Shown here: piece by piece, positions 12,840 through 24,294 of the stretch
Layout: each line of letters begins with the position of its first letter
How positions within the stretch are numbered: position 1 is the first letter of the stretch
Source of the DNA: Vanilla planifolia
Taxonomy: Eukaryota; Streptophyta; Magnoliopsida; Asparagales; Orchidaceae
Direction: 5' to 3'
Length of the DNA stretch: 64,000 nt
Assembly (NCBI GenBank): GCA_023846275.1
Contig: CM043865.1
Coordinates: 33,990,412-34,054,411 of the forward strand
Translations under genes and position numbers: made by a program
Notes under the pieces: model-generated
Database searches by the model: none
Told to the model about the DNA's origin: nothing
What the model saw: the letters and a program-made list of their open reading frames with translations, nothing else

Positions 12840-14304
12840 AACGATAATAGTCTATCTATATGATATAGAACACTGATATATGATATAGAGTTATTATTAC
12901 CTTTATGTATAAAATATAGTATTAACATATTCATTGGCTAAAATCATATGATATTAGTTTATCTCCAAAAGAAAATAATCTAAAATGAAAATTTTGATCA
13001 TATAAATATAACATATTAGGAATAAAATAAATAAAAAATAATAAACTTATCTTTATATCTTTTGATTTCATTATCATTATTGATTTATTTAGAGACTTTT
13101 GAATTTTTTTTGTTATTTTATATTTATCCCAAATAATTGTCAAAATAATATTTATGTTTTCTCCTTTAAAATTTATAAACACGTTAAAAATTTACAAATT
13201 TAATCCTATTGAGTTAAGAGTTAAAATATGTGAAAATAAATCTTTTAACTTTATTGAAAATATAACATAGTTTTTAAGTTAATATTTAATATAATAATAT
13301 TAAAAAAATTAATTTTATTTATTAAAATACTCATAATTAAATACATATAAACTTAGTCTTAAGATTTATATCCTCATACAAACAAAAATTTCAAAATGTT
13401 ATATGATACCTCAATTAAATATTAATTTAATTAACAAACCTGCAATGTACTCCTTCCTTCTTCCGTTCATCGCTGGCCACATCAAATCACCCCGCTGTTG
13501 CTCGCCTGTGTCGCAGCCGAATTGGCAGCGAAAGAGCAGCGACGTACCGTCGGGGACCACCTTCACATGTGAACCGCTGAGTTCCATATTTGCTCAGTTC
13601 TCGATTTTTTTTCCTACGAGAGCCACTCGCACCGCTTGAACCGTCGCTTGCCCGGTGCCGGACCCAAGACAACCAAAATTTTTTTGTTTGGGAACAGCTT
13701 TTCAACGTCTTTTCTGGTGGATTTTGAGCAATTATTGCACCATGGACAAAATTAAAAATTGACAAAGAAAAAAGGAAGATAATATGACCAAATATTTCGA
13801 TTATTGTTTAGTATTTTTTTTTTATTTGAGATATGCCTAGGAATGACCATTAAACAAGTGAAAACCTTCAACGTTTGACCATGTATATTCATCTTTATTA
13901 GCTTCGGTTTTAACACCGGGGTAACAATGTGGACTGGTCAAACTTCTTTTGTATTATCGTTAGCAAGAACAATCTTATTGGATTATATTGATTCAAAATT
14001 TTATTCAATATCTATCTTCACCATTTAAATGACTATTTATAATACTTTGATAGGAAAAATGCATATTAAAAACTATAAACAAGCAATAAAAAGTTTTGTT
14101 CTAAATGTCAATCGCAATTGTATATTACAAATTACTCAAAACAAAGTCAAACTTCGATGATAAATGCATGTAAATCATACAAGTATTGAAAGGAAAATAG
14201 ATTTTGAAATAAAATTTAATTAACAAAAATTTGTTTAAATCTTCATATAAAAAAAAGAAAAATGATTTTTCTATAAAAAGTTGAAAATTTGATAAAAACA
14301 AAAG
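12840..14304. repeat. Dispersed 1.5 kb repeat, copy A (twin at 58140-59622)
   Basis: The region aligns colinearly with 58140-59622. From 12840 to about 13250 the two copies differ often (roughly 85% identical by eye). From about 13255 to 14304 I could find only one 1-bp length difference in a T run (about 13810) and one substitution (about 14230). Similarity stops abruptly at ...aaaacaaaag (14304). The centre, 13440-13680, is GC-rich inside very AT-rich flanks. No terminal inverted repeats, LTRs or target duplications were recognised, so the class of repeat is open: non-autonomous transposon, segmental duplication with gene conversion, or assembly duplication. Confidence 0.85.
13411..13587 (-). 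other. GC-rich 58-codon ORF, possible captured first exon (copy A)
   Basis: On the minus strand an ATG at 13587 opens a frame starting MELSGSHVKVVPDGTSLLFR. It contains two cysteines in CQFGC and continues to about codon 50, where the coding-like GC-rich composition ends at a possible splice donor (attgcag|gtttgt, about 13437). After that the frame runs through AT-rich DNA to a stop. Upstream DNA is also GC-rich, like a plant 5' leader. I do not recognise the protein. It could be a gene fragment carried inside the repeat, or chance coding potential in GC-rich DNA. An overlapping longer frame in another register looks less protein-like. The identical sequence occurs at 58730-58906. Confidence 0.35.
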
Positions 14305-15964
14305 TGTTCCTAAAATAAAAGGGGGAGAATTTTCTTTTGTTTGGGCTTAAATAAAACAACAAACATTCTATTAAACAAAAATAATGACAAAACAAAAACA
14401 AAACATAAGAGAAAAAAAACCTTACTTCTTCAAAAGGAAGGAAGAGATAGAGAATTCTCATATTTTTATCAAGAAAATATAACAAAACATAGAAAATTCT
14501 CATACATATAACTCTTTATCTCAACTTAGGGGAAGTTGATCAGCCCATGGACTTCATTTTGTACGTATGCATGCATAATAAACTTGCTTTTCTCTAATGT
14601 TGGTAGTCAAAGCAAAATAACTTTACTTCATTTTTTTTATTCCTTTATAAAATATAAATATGTACAAAGAACAACCTTTATTGATACAAAAAAATATCCT
14701 TATATTAATACTACATATAATGAATAACATAATATGCACAAAATAATATAAGACATTTTGGATTAAAAATGATCTATTATAACCTGATAATAATAAAAAA
14801 AAAAATGCAAATCAACTTAGTGATACAAAGTACCTTAACTAGCCAACAAAGAGAAGTATTACAATATGAGAACATGGGCATAGATCAAACTTGATAAGTT
14901 TTTTGTATAAAGATGTATAATTGTGTTGATTTTATTTTTATATTATTTCTTTTCTAAGACTATTTTATTATGTATATTCATGTCTATTATATTTATATTT
15001 ATTATAAATAAAATGTCTTATGTAATATATTATGTATCATAAAAGTGTTAAATGTTGTGCCATATTTCAATGTAGTCAAAATAATTTGATGGGTAAAAAA
15101 AATGTAAGATAACTTGAAAGAGTTTTGACTCGAGAAGCTCATGCTTTGGCACAACAAGCTCATGCTTTGGCAAAGCTAGCCATGTGGGCACAAGTCTATC
15201 AGGCCATTTTTGGTAGCCTACTACACTGGCCTAGACTCATAAGGACCAACAACTAGATTTTTCTAAGCTTGCATAGATTAATGGGCTACTTTTGTCATTT
15301 TAGGTGCACATAAATGGCCCAACTACACATCAATTCCAAGGTGTGCATATTGATATATCGTTTATAAAAACTGACATTATTGACTATTAGGTCTTTTTAT
15401 AGTGAACAATACCATGGAGACGTGCAAAACATGGCTACGAAGGCTCCTAAGATGTGCATAACATGGAACACCGAGAGAAGAAAATAAAGAAAGTGCTTTT
15501 TGGCAATGTTATTTCACCAATTAATTGGCTTATGTATAGGAAAGTTTTAAGAAATTTTTTTATATTTTATTATGTAAAAGTTTAAAATAACTATTAAGAG
15601 CTTGCAATCTTTGAAAGAGGTGTTCTTACACAATTGGTGAGTTAATGCTATTGATGTCATGAACATCGAGATAGATGTAATATTTTGACTTTTGGGTGAG
15701 GTATTGCTTTGATTTAATCGGGTTTTATTCTTATCAAAGGATCCCTTCTTATTTGATCACTATTGATACAAAAAATAGATTTAAAGAATTCAAACAAAAA
15801 TTTACTTAAGAGAATGACGAAGAAGTTTGAATGGACAAAATTTCTAATTTGTTTGAAAGAATATTGGAGCACCTTTAGGGCAAGGTGGTGTGATACAATG
15901 AAGTTCTACTATTGGGTCATTGATGTTGAATATAATGTGATTGATATTGAGATAGTTCAATAAG
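14305..15964. other. AT-rich region with no recognised gene
   Basis: Nothing gene-like is visible. A 20 bp phrase, aagctcatgctttggcacaa-like, is duplicated in tandem at about 15137-15176. The part from 15120 to 15560 has the moderate GC and TATA-like patches often seen in LTRs, but no LTR ends could be placed. Confidence 0.5.
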
Positions 15965-16560
15965 ATGCGATAGTGAGTTAGCTTGGATCGATGATGACTC
16001 GGCTTGGATCGACAGTGATTTGGCAAGGATGGACTGCGATTAAACCAGAATCGACAGTGACTTGACCTGGATCAGCGATCACTTAGCCGGATCGATGACG
16101 ACTCAACCTGGATTGGCAACGAATCGGCCTGGATCTATGGTGAATAGACTTGGATGGGCAACAGGTCGGCCAAATCGACGACAAGGCTAGATGTCTGACG
16201 AATTGACCAAATGTGTCGTGAATTTGTCTTAAATCTCCCAAGATTGGTATTGAGTTCACTCAATTGTAGTGGCAACAAATCATCTGAGCAAGCTCGAGTC
16301 AATGTGGTCTGACACAGCTCAGCTTATGCAGTCACGAGCTAACATGGATCGGAGCAGGTCAGCTCGGGCGAGAGTGAGTTGACTTTGGTATCCATTGGTT
16401 GATTTGAGCAAGTGTAGGTCGGTATGGGTCAGCATGAGTTGGAGTGGGTTGGCGATTCAACACAAATCGACAAATCGATCTGGTCGACATGGGTCTGCAT
16501 AGGTTGGAATAGGCCGACGAGTCGACACAAGTCGACGCTGGTTGACACTAATATTTAGAG
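15965..16560. repeat. Degenerate short-period repeat with GATCGA/TCGGCC words
   Basis: The words ggatcgacagtga, actcggcttggatcga, gtcgac and ggtcggc recur every 25-30 bp with heavy divergence. The block is much more GC-rich than its flanks. It looks like a decayed minisatellite or the repeat-rich part of an old retrotransposon. The unit boundaries are uncertain. Confidence 0.5.
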
Positions 16561-17629
16561 ACAGCTTTTAGCAATCTATGTTCAAACGTACTTTTAAATC
16601 CTTAAACATGTTGTAGGTGCTCGAGAAGATGAAGGTCTTCTTTAGGGATTGCGAACAAAGGAAAACGAAGCTACTCGTCTTGCGATCGGTCTCTAGTGAC
16701 GACTGTGAAGATTCCTACCATATCGAAAAGGCTTCTAAAAGTCACTCATTTCTTTCCCAAATTCCAAATCTTCCTCCTTTTACTTTGGTCCTCTCTTGTA
16801 GTCGACGGGTAGGGAATTTAAAGGGCGCTTGGTGAATGGCGCCAAAACTACGTTAGATCTGGCATGGTGGCTTTCTAGGGGAATCCGATGAATAAGGTAG
16901 GTCTGTCGCAAGAACAAAGTGTGATAGGTCTATTGCATTATTTTTATTTATTTATTTTGTGATATTTTTTGCATATTTATTTGATCTTCTAACTTTTTCT
17001 TTCTATTATTTATGTTGTAATGAAGAGTTGTTTGTAATCTTTTTGGAAATAAGGTTTATTTATGAAACTATGAAGTTATTATTTTTTAAGATATTATAAA
17101 ACAAAGATATATCAATGATATTGTAAATATATAAAAGTAATGAGTAACCTTTTGCTAAAGTGATGAAAGAACATGATGCAAAACCAACTTAAGGCTTTCT
17201 TATTATCAATAATCATTGGAAGAGAGAAAGAGAGGTCTAGACAACACTTTTTGAATTCATAATGTAACGTAGTTGCGACGATATGAAAGATAAGAGATAA
17301 GAGCATGCTTCCCTAAGCTTTCATGTGATTGAGCAAAGACGAAGAGTGAGAAGTCTAAACTTTGTCTCTTGTATCATTTGTGCAATAGTTATGAGGACAA
17401 GAAGGGGTAGAGGTCATCTCTCTTGATATTTTTTAATATTTTAATGGTAACAAAAAGACATCAAGAATCCACTAGTCAAGTTTTAAGTGATGCTATAATT
17501 TTTAGTAGACTTCATAAGTGGTTCTTAGTCATGTCGATTAAAAGAATAGAAAGTAAGAGTTAATAAAATATATTAACTAATACCTTTGGTATATTTATTT
17601 TTTAGGGATAAAATCTTTTCAAGTGATCC

Positions 17630-18560
17630 TCACTCTAAGTATGTTAGAACTCTTTGAGTGGGACTACTTTCATCCAATGATGGCATAACAATCCTAACAC
17701 GAGCATGTATTTCTCTTTTAATGCCACTAAAGAGTTTGATTATCTTTCTCAATCTTTTATTGGTACTTGATTCTGTAAGCTTGTTAGAAATAAAATTTAG
17801 TTTGGAGACTTTTACCCGGTACTCCTTAAGGTGGCCTTCTTTCAATAATCTCTCGATTAAGATTTTGAGGGCCTTGTATTTAATAGTTATGTGGTTATGG
17901 TCCTTATGATACTTATTTAATTTTATTATATTCCAATTATTTTTCAATATCTATCTCAACTTTTGATATAATCCATCTTTTTAAAGACAGCCAAAATTTC
18001 TTCCAGAGGTCCATTTAAGGGAGTACTAAAATATTGAGAATATTATCCTTGCCAATCATGAGGAGCCCTCTAAGAATAATCTTTATCATCTCATGGCCTT
18101 GGAGGTGACAATGCATTCTCTTTCAATCTATCAAATAGAGCTAAAGATATTCCTCTTTATTGATGAAACAAATAGCTCTATTGAAGATTCTTATAACAAT
18201 TTTGGTAGATACCTGACCAAGTGTTTTTGGAAATCTCTCAATTAAAGAAATTTGATGAGGGCTGCTCAGGTAAGTCAAGAGTTCTCTTGATTAATCTCTT
18301 TAAAGGCTTCTTCAAAATATTAGAGGTAAACTTGAAGTGGTTGTGATTGATATTATTTTAAATCAAGAAGTGATTTAAAGACCTTTTTTGGTTTGATACA
18401 TCTAGCGAAGAAGGATAATAATAACTTTTTGAGCTAGTCAAATGAAAAAATTGACTTAGGGGATAATTTTTAGAACCATTTTGAAGTTGCATCATTAAGA
18501 TAAGTACATAAATTTTTTTATCAGATGGCCCCAGCCATGACATGTAAAGAAGTAACTATT
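17630..18560 (-). pseudogene. Ty3/gypsy gag relic
   Basis: Read on the minus strand with frameshifts and stops, this region resembles plant gypsy gag. From 18560 down to about 18240 it gives NDATSKWF, KLSPKSIFSF and a basic stretch, as in the retrotransposon gag domain. From 17947 to 17630 one frame is open for 105 codons. It includes NKYHKDHNHITIKYKALKIL and LIERLLKEGHLKEY, the decayed form of the gypsy motif that reads like YCRFHRDHGHDTEEC followed by a lysine-rich helix. The cysteines of that motif are lost. The element is fragmentary; no LTRs belonging to it were found. The solo LTR at 18679 begins close to its upstream end and may have inserted into it. Confidence 0.65.
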
Positions 18561-18678
18561 TTAAATTCTCTTAAGAAAATATAAAGATATGAATTATCAT
18601 AATAAAATATGAAGTTAAATAGTTAAAGTTTTGGAGATAAAAGTGTCAAAAAGATTTCCTTAGTAAAAGCAAAAACCT

Positions 18679-21661
18679 TATTACACCCCATTTTTTTTTT
18701 TTTACATATAGACAGCTCAGATCGTCCCACCAACCTGAGTAGCCTACGAAAAACATAGGATATAACACATCATTACACACCTACTTTCCTTAACTATGTG
18801 GATCCCATCTCCCGGGCACACCGTCAAATCAGGTTCATGACTCCTGAATTAACTGATGAACTCGCGCAATGTTACTCCTACTAGACCCAATACTCCTAAC
18901 CCATACCGGTAGGAGAACTAATCTAATAGAAGTCTGAACCCCCAAGGTTAAGTTTCATAGTCATGTAATGACCTCACCATCAACAAAAAAAATATATAAC
19001 ATCCACCGATATGAAATGGCGCTCCACACACCATACCGTCAAGATAGAAAATAAGATAGTGTATAAAAATGTAACTCATATGAAAAATCACAGTCCATCA
19101 AATACCACATCATCCATCCGAGTACATGAGTCAGAATCACCCTCACATAATACAAGACATAAGAATAACAGTCTCACTGAATACATCCAACAGCAACAAT
19201 CAACTAACCAGAATGTCTCAGAAAATCACAGATCAGATCTCCTCCACTAGCCTACTGATCACGATCCCACCTAAAGCTGGGTGGCGTCAAGTCTGTCGAG
19301 CCACTGGAAAAATATAGATAATAAAGGAATGAGCTACGCCCAGTAGGAAAGACAGCTAGTAAAAAAAACTCTCATGCAAGAGAAGGATAATAGCAAGAGT
19401 ATAGAAATACAGCATAACAATGTAGGGTGGAAAGGCACTCTCAGTCCCAGACTCTGACCAACCACAGTCACCCCCAGTCACACCAGAGTAGCTCTCCTCT
19501 GTGCTCCCAGGCAGCATGCCAGTGGGACACGCCCATCTCTGCGCACGCATGGCACCCGACACCGCAGCGTCTCTCGTCAATCAATCTCCTGGAGACTATA
19601 GACAGAACCAGTCCCATAAATCTCTAGCCAACGTGAGACACCCCTGCCACCCTTAGGCACGCAGGCCTACACACTTGGCTAGCCACGACGAGACACCCCT
19701 GCCACCCTCAGGCACGCAGGCCTACACACTTGGCTAGCCACGGCGAGACACCCCTGCCACCCTCAGGCACGTAGGCCTACACTCATGGACCAGAAGAGAT
19801 CGACTCAGCCACCGTCCCAAGAAGTCCTCTCCCAACAATTTCCATAGAAGCTCACGCCCCTACAGTCATTGCCAAGCTCTAACTCCAAGATTCGGCAACA
19901 TGTGTCCAGATACAACAAGGCGCATACCAGTCCACATGTATACTGTGGAAGCTAAGTCTGTACCGCACAGTTACCTACCACAACTACCCTAAAACATCAT
20001 ATAGGGCCTATAGTAGTCCGGTCCAATATGCCAATCCATGAAATATGCCAACACTGAGTAAACTGACTCAATCCATGTCATTGTCATCCAAGCAACACAA
20101 ACTGTACCAAAATTCTGACTATTCTGGTAGCACCCAAGTGTCACACTTCCTTCCAACTAATCCAGCTGCACTGAATTTATGGGTAATTTCCAATAGTCAA
20201 TTTCAACTTGGCTACGTGATTTCCAAAAATCACCTCTTCCTCACTTCAGGAAATTTTAAATTCCAAAATCAATTTCCGCCCTTTATCCATTTTCCGAAAT
20301 TCGGAATAAATTTCCGAATTTAAAATTCGCATATCCTTTTTCCGAAAATTCGGATTAATTTCCGAATTAATTTTTTTCTTCCGCTTCTCTCTCATCCGTG
20401 CCGCACTTCCCCTGAACCGGTTCTCGTCGCCGGTTCGGAACCCTTACGCGCTGAGCCGAGAACCCCGCCGGCCGAAGTTAATAATCCGAATTCGGGCCGA
20501 CGCTTAACATATAAATATTAATAATTAATATAATTATTCACTTAATAATCAGACTAATCCCTAATTAGCCCTAATTCATCCCCTTCCTTCGCCCGTCGCC
20601 CACGAAATCCTAACCGTCGACTTTCCGGAAATCTCCGTTTTTCCCGTCTATTTCCGGCGACCGAACGCAAGGGGACGCTAGCCTAAAGCTCGTACTAGCC
20701 TAAAAATTTCATATAATCAAGTCGCGAAGCTAGATGTCCATGCAAAAATTTTTGCCGAAGTGTTGTCCGATCTGATTATGCCAATTCATGAAATTAAAAT
20801 CATTCTAGCATTCAGATAACCTGAATAATGGCAATATGATAATATCAAAACCTAAGGCATGCTTCTATGCACAGAAATTCCAATTCGGCGGAATATATAT
20901 ATATTCTTCTTCAAAAAAAAAAACCCTAAAATGCTAAAATCAATAAATTGCATTAATCAATTCCAAAAACCCATATCTGCATGCTCAAGTAGCTATTTGC
21001 AAAATAATCCATATTCTTAATTTGCTAAATAACTGATTTAAATCTGAATTTCCTACTTTTGCTCGCCGGCGACGGTGAAGCTTGCACGCGATCAACCGCA
21101 GCTCCTCGCCGAACGAAACCGGTACCAAAATGCTCGCCTCTGTCCCGCGAACCTCCGGTTACCAAAAGCCCCTTGGAAGGCTACCGGAAAGTACCGCCAT
21201 TCGCCGCGAACACTTCGCCTCTAGCCGTCGTTCGAAACCCTAACAGCCGAACAGTTTAGGTTAAATACCCCGCTTAAACCGGTAATAACCCGTTAAGACC
21301 CATTAAGCGCCGGTTGACCTTCCAAAAACGCCGCTTAACACCCGATCAGCCGGTTAATCTCCACCGCTGATCTCGCCCGTCCGATCTGCTTATCCGCGGC
21401 TTATCCAAACGCACGCGCAAACGCACCTCGGCGAACCGCCCCGCCTTCGCTAAACCACTCCGGTCCGGTTCATGCGCGGTAAAAAAAACCAAATTCCGGT
21501 TTTAAAAAAAATCTCGGTGCTCCGAAAAATCCCCAGAAAATTTCAGAAATTCCAATAGCCTCCAATTGAGCTCCTGGCTCATTCTACTGTCGATCTGAAA
21601 TCATCCAAGCCACAATTGAATTATTGAAGATTAAACATATAATATTTTACCGGGTATAACA
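18679..21661. mobile_element. Solo LTR of about 3 kb with AACCT target-site duplication
   Basis: The segment begins TATTACACCCC and ends CGGGTATAACA, a slightly decayed form of the short inverted ends (TGTTACACCCC...GGGGTGTAACA type) found on many plant LTRs. It is flanked by perfect 5 bp direct repeats, AACCT at 18674-18678 and AACCT at 21662-21666, the target duplication size of LTR retrotransposons. It is 2,983 bp long, much more GC-rich than its surroundings, and has no coding frame resembling gag or pol. It therefore looks like a single LTR left by LTR-LTR recombination. Such long LTRs are usual for gypsy chromoviruses, but the lineage is inferred only. The orientation is undetermined. 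Confidence 0.8.
19625..19788. repeat. 55 bp tandem repeat, about 2.8 copies, inside the solo LTR
   Basis: Units beginning gagacacccctgccaccct start at 19635, 19690 and 19745, exactly 55 bp apart, with 1-3 differences. The third is truncated at about 19788. Confidence 0.9.
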
Positions 21662-21666
21662 AACCT

Positions 21667-24294
21667 CCTTGATGATATTTGGGTTATATTTCTATTGCCA
21701 AAATAGGCGAGGCTCATCATTAGGATACATGGTGTTCTTGATAAAAAATATGAGCTTATGTGATTACAAGATTAGGTCAAGAATAAAAAAAAGTTTTAAT
21801 TTATTGTGAAAAGGAGGGTTTTAGGTCATATGAAACTGATAGATTAATAAGATGTTGTGCAAAGATGCACAGTTGAAGGTTTTTTAAAATTTGTGTAACA
21901 TAATGAGGTTTGGGTGATGTGGGTAAGGTCTCGAGTAGCTTTTTACTGGAAGGAGAGATATTTGGTATATTTGACAAACCTTCCCTTGGTAAGACCACTA
22001 AACTTGTTTTAATTTGTTCTCCTATAAGCATAAAAAGGGTGAAAAGAAATCATGTGAAGTGTTCCATTTGTTGTTAAAATAAACAAAAAAGATTACCAGT
22101 AGGCGACCTAAGAGGTTATGGAGTTTGTAAGATTTGAGGCAGAGTATATGGATCTTCGTCGCCTCTTGGTTGAGATGGAGATCCCTATTTTCTCAAGTGT
22201 GTAGTATAAAACTTTGTATAAGTGTTTTAATACTATTTTAACTACTATTGCTCTATTTTCATGTGAAGTGTTTCTACCTGATTGTGGGTAAAAGAGAGTA
22301 GATTTAAGTGATGAGAATTCTATCTGATCTTGGGTGAAAAGGAAGTGGTTTGTGAATGTGACTTCTATTTGGTCCTGGGAAAAAAATGGAGCATTTGTAT
22401 AAGATTTGCACTTATTGATTATAATGAAAGGGTGTAAGGTTTAGTATAAACCTAATTAGGTCAATTGGAAGTAAATGTAGGCAAATGTTTTACCACTATT
22501 TAAAAATCTCTCATATCCTTTCTCTATTTGCATTACTTGCTTTGTTTGTTTTATTAGTTTTATTATTTTATAACAGATGTCATTGCTAGAAAAGAAGATG
22601 AAAGTGCTAAAGAATATTTTTTTAAAACTTGATATAATAGCCATTCAATTAAACAACTAATCTTTGTTGCGAAAATAATATAAGTTAGTTGATTTTAGTT
22701 TGAGATTATGTAAAATAATAATTTGTGAAATTACTTGAAAATTACTATTGCTTAAGTCTTTGTTATCATATTGTAATTTGAATTATTAAATTCAATTTGA
22801 ATTGGTTGAAATCAATTTAAGAAAGCAAAAGATTTATATTGCTACTTTATTTTGTATTCTTATAGTTCATGCCTTTCACTTGTGGATATTATCAGCTTAA
22901 TGTTTTATACATTATTGATTTTAGTGTAAGAACTAATCAAAGAAAAAGCATAAAGAAGATCTTATATTCTAGGACTATAACAAACTTGGGCATATTTGGC
23001 CAAAGTGTTTATGTTAAAAAGTAAAAGTATAATAATGTTATAGTATTATGATAATACCAATGCATTTCTCATAAACACCTAACAATAGTATACTTACATC
23101 TTAGTTAATTTAATTTATGTTTTTGTTTTTCTTGAGGTTCTACATTCTTTAGTTTTTCTTCTCATTGACTTCTTACATAATTTGTTCATTTACAATTTTA
23201 TTATAATATGTTAACTTTTTCATTCACAATACACTACCTAATAATCATTTTGCTCAATTTATAGAACATCACTTTTTTTCCAAAATGACTTAGACATATC
23301 ATTGATTTTGATTGACATATCGTTATTATGACTTGACATACAATTTGTGGACTTAACATACAATTTGTGGACTTAACATACTATTGTGGACTTGACATAC
23401 CATTTGTGGACTTGACAAAACACTCTTCAAGCTTGTTGTACCATACATCCAACACAAATACATTTCTAAAATTGATTTCTTTTTCTATTACACTTTTAAT
23501 CTAATGCAAAGCTCTTTGTAATTCAAAATTGAGAGCTTTAATTTTAAACCATTTAACAATACTTTTATTAATCAAACTTTCAGGATTACACTTAACTTAT
23601 AAGGCTTATGTTTCAAAACGATTGTTTTTTAATATCTGAAGTTTTTGAAGTATTATTCCAAACTAAAATCCAAAGAAAAACTAGTACAAATTTTCAAGAA
23701 AATCCTTAAGAACATGTACTGGTGATTTTTTCCATAATATTCATAGTTGCTTTATCAAATTCAAAGACTTCACGAAATTCTAACAAATTCTTCTTTACTT
23801 CAACAATAACTTCTCTATTTTTCTATCATAGCCACACTCATTCTCCTTTTCCTTTGGTCTAATGTAGATTAGCTTTGTTTCTCTTATAACACTAACAACT
23901 CCTTAACAAACTCTTGCTCTCCTTTGCTCACCAAGCAATAATAGTAATAAGTCGTAGTTCTCTTCTTCGAGTCTAAAATATAGCTGCCTTAGTTGAAGCT
24001 TTTTTTTATTGTATTATATCACATATATATATAGTTTAATAAGAAAAATATCGAATAAATTTAACTATTTTTTATTTATGAATTAGTTTTAATATCAAAT
24101 CATTTATTCAACCCATTAAACCAGCCGATATGACCTGATAACCAGTTCCAGTTCCCGTGTTGCTTTATGAACACGAAATGTTCACAAGTCCAACCGGCCG
24201 ACAGGGCAACTGTCGTGGTCCATCGGCGCCCAGTTACAACCCTACTCTCTTTACAGTCGCAAGAAGCTCGTCGAGGGGGTGATCGCTAGCTTAA
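21667..24294. other. AT-rich intergenic region left of NRPD2
   Basis: No intact gene is visible. At about 22945-23010 the plus strand reads KHKEDLIF, a stop, then DYNKLGHIWPKCLC. This resembles a decayed retrotransposon CCHC zinc knuckle (C-x2-C-x4-H-x4-C with the first cysteines lost), so part of the region may be an old gag relic. The last 170 bp before 24295 is more GC-rich and would contain the NRPD2 promoter and leader. Confidence 0.4.
23331..23420. repeat. 20 bp minisatellite, about 4.5 copies
   Basis: The unit acttgacatacaatttgtgg is repeated at 23331, 23351, 23371 (one base shorter) and 23390. A partial unit starts at 23410. Confidence 0.9.

Noticed and set aside
13487-13765. 92-codon minus-strand frame in the dispersed repeat
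   Set aside because: It overlaps the more protein-like 58-codon frame in another register. Its basic low-complexity middle looks like out-of-frame GC-rich DNA.
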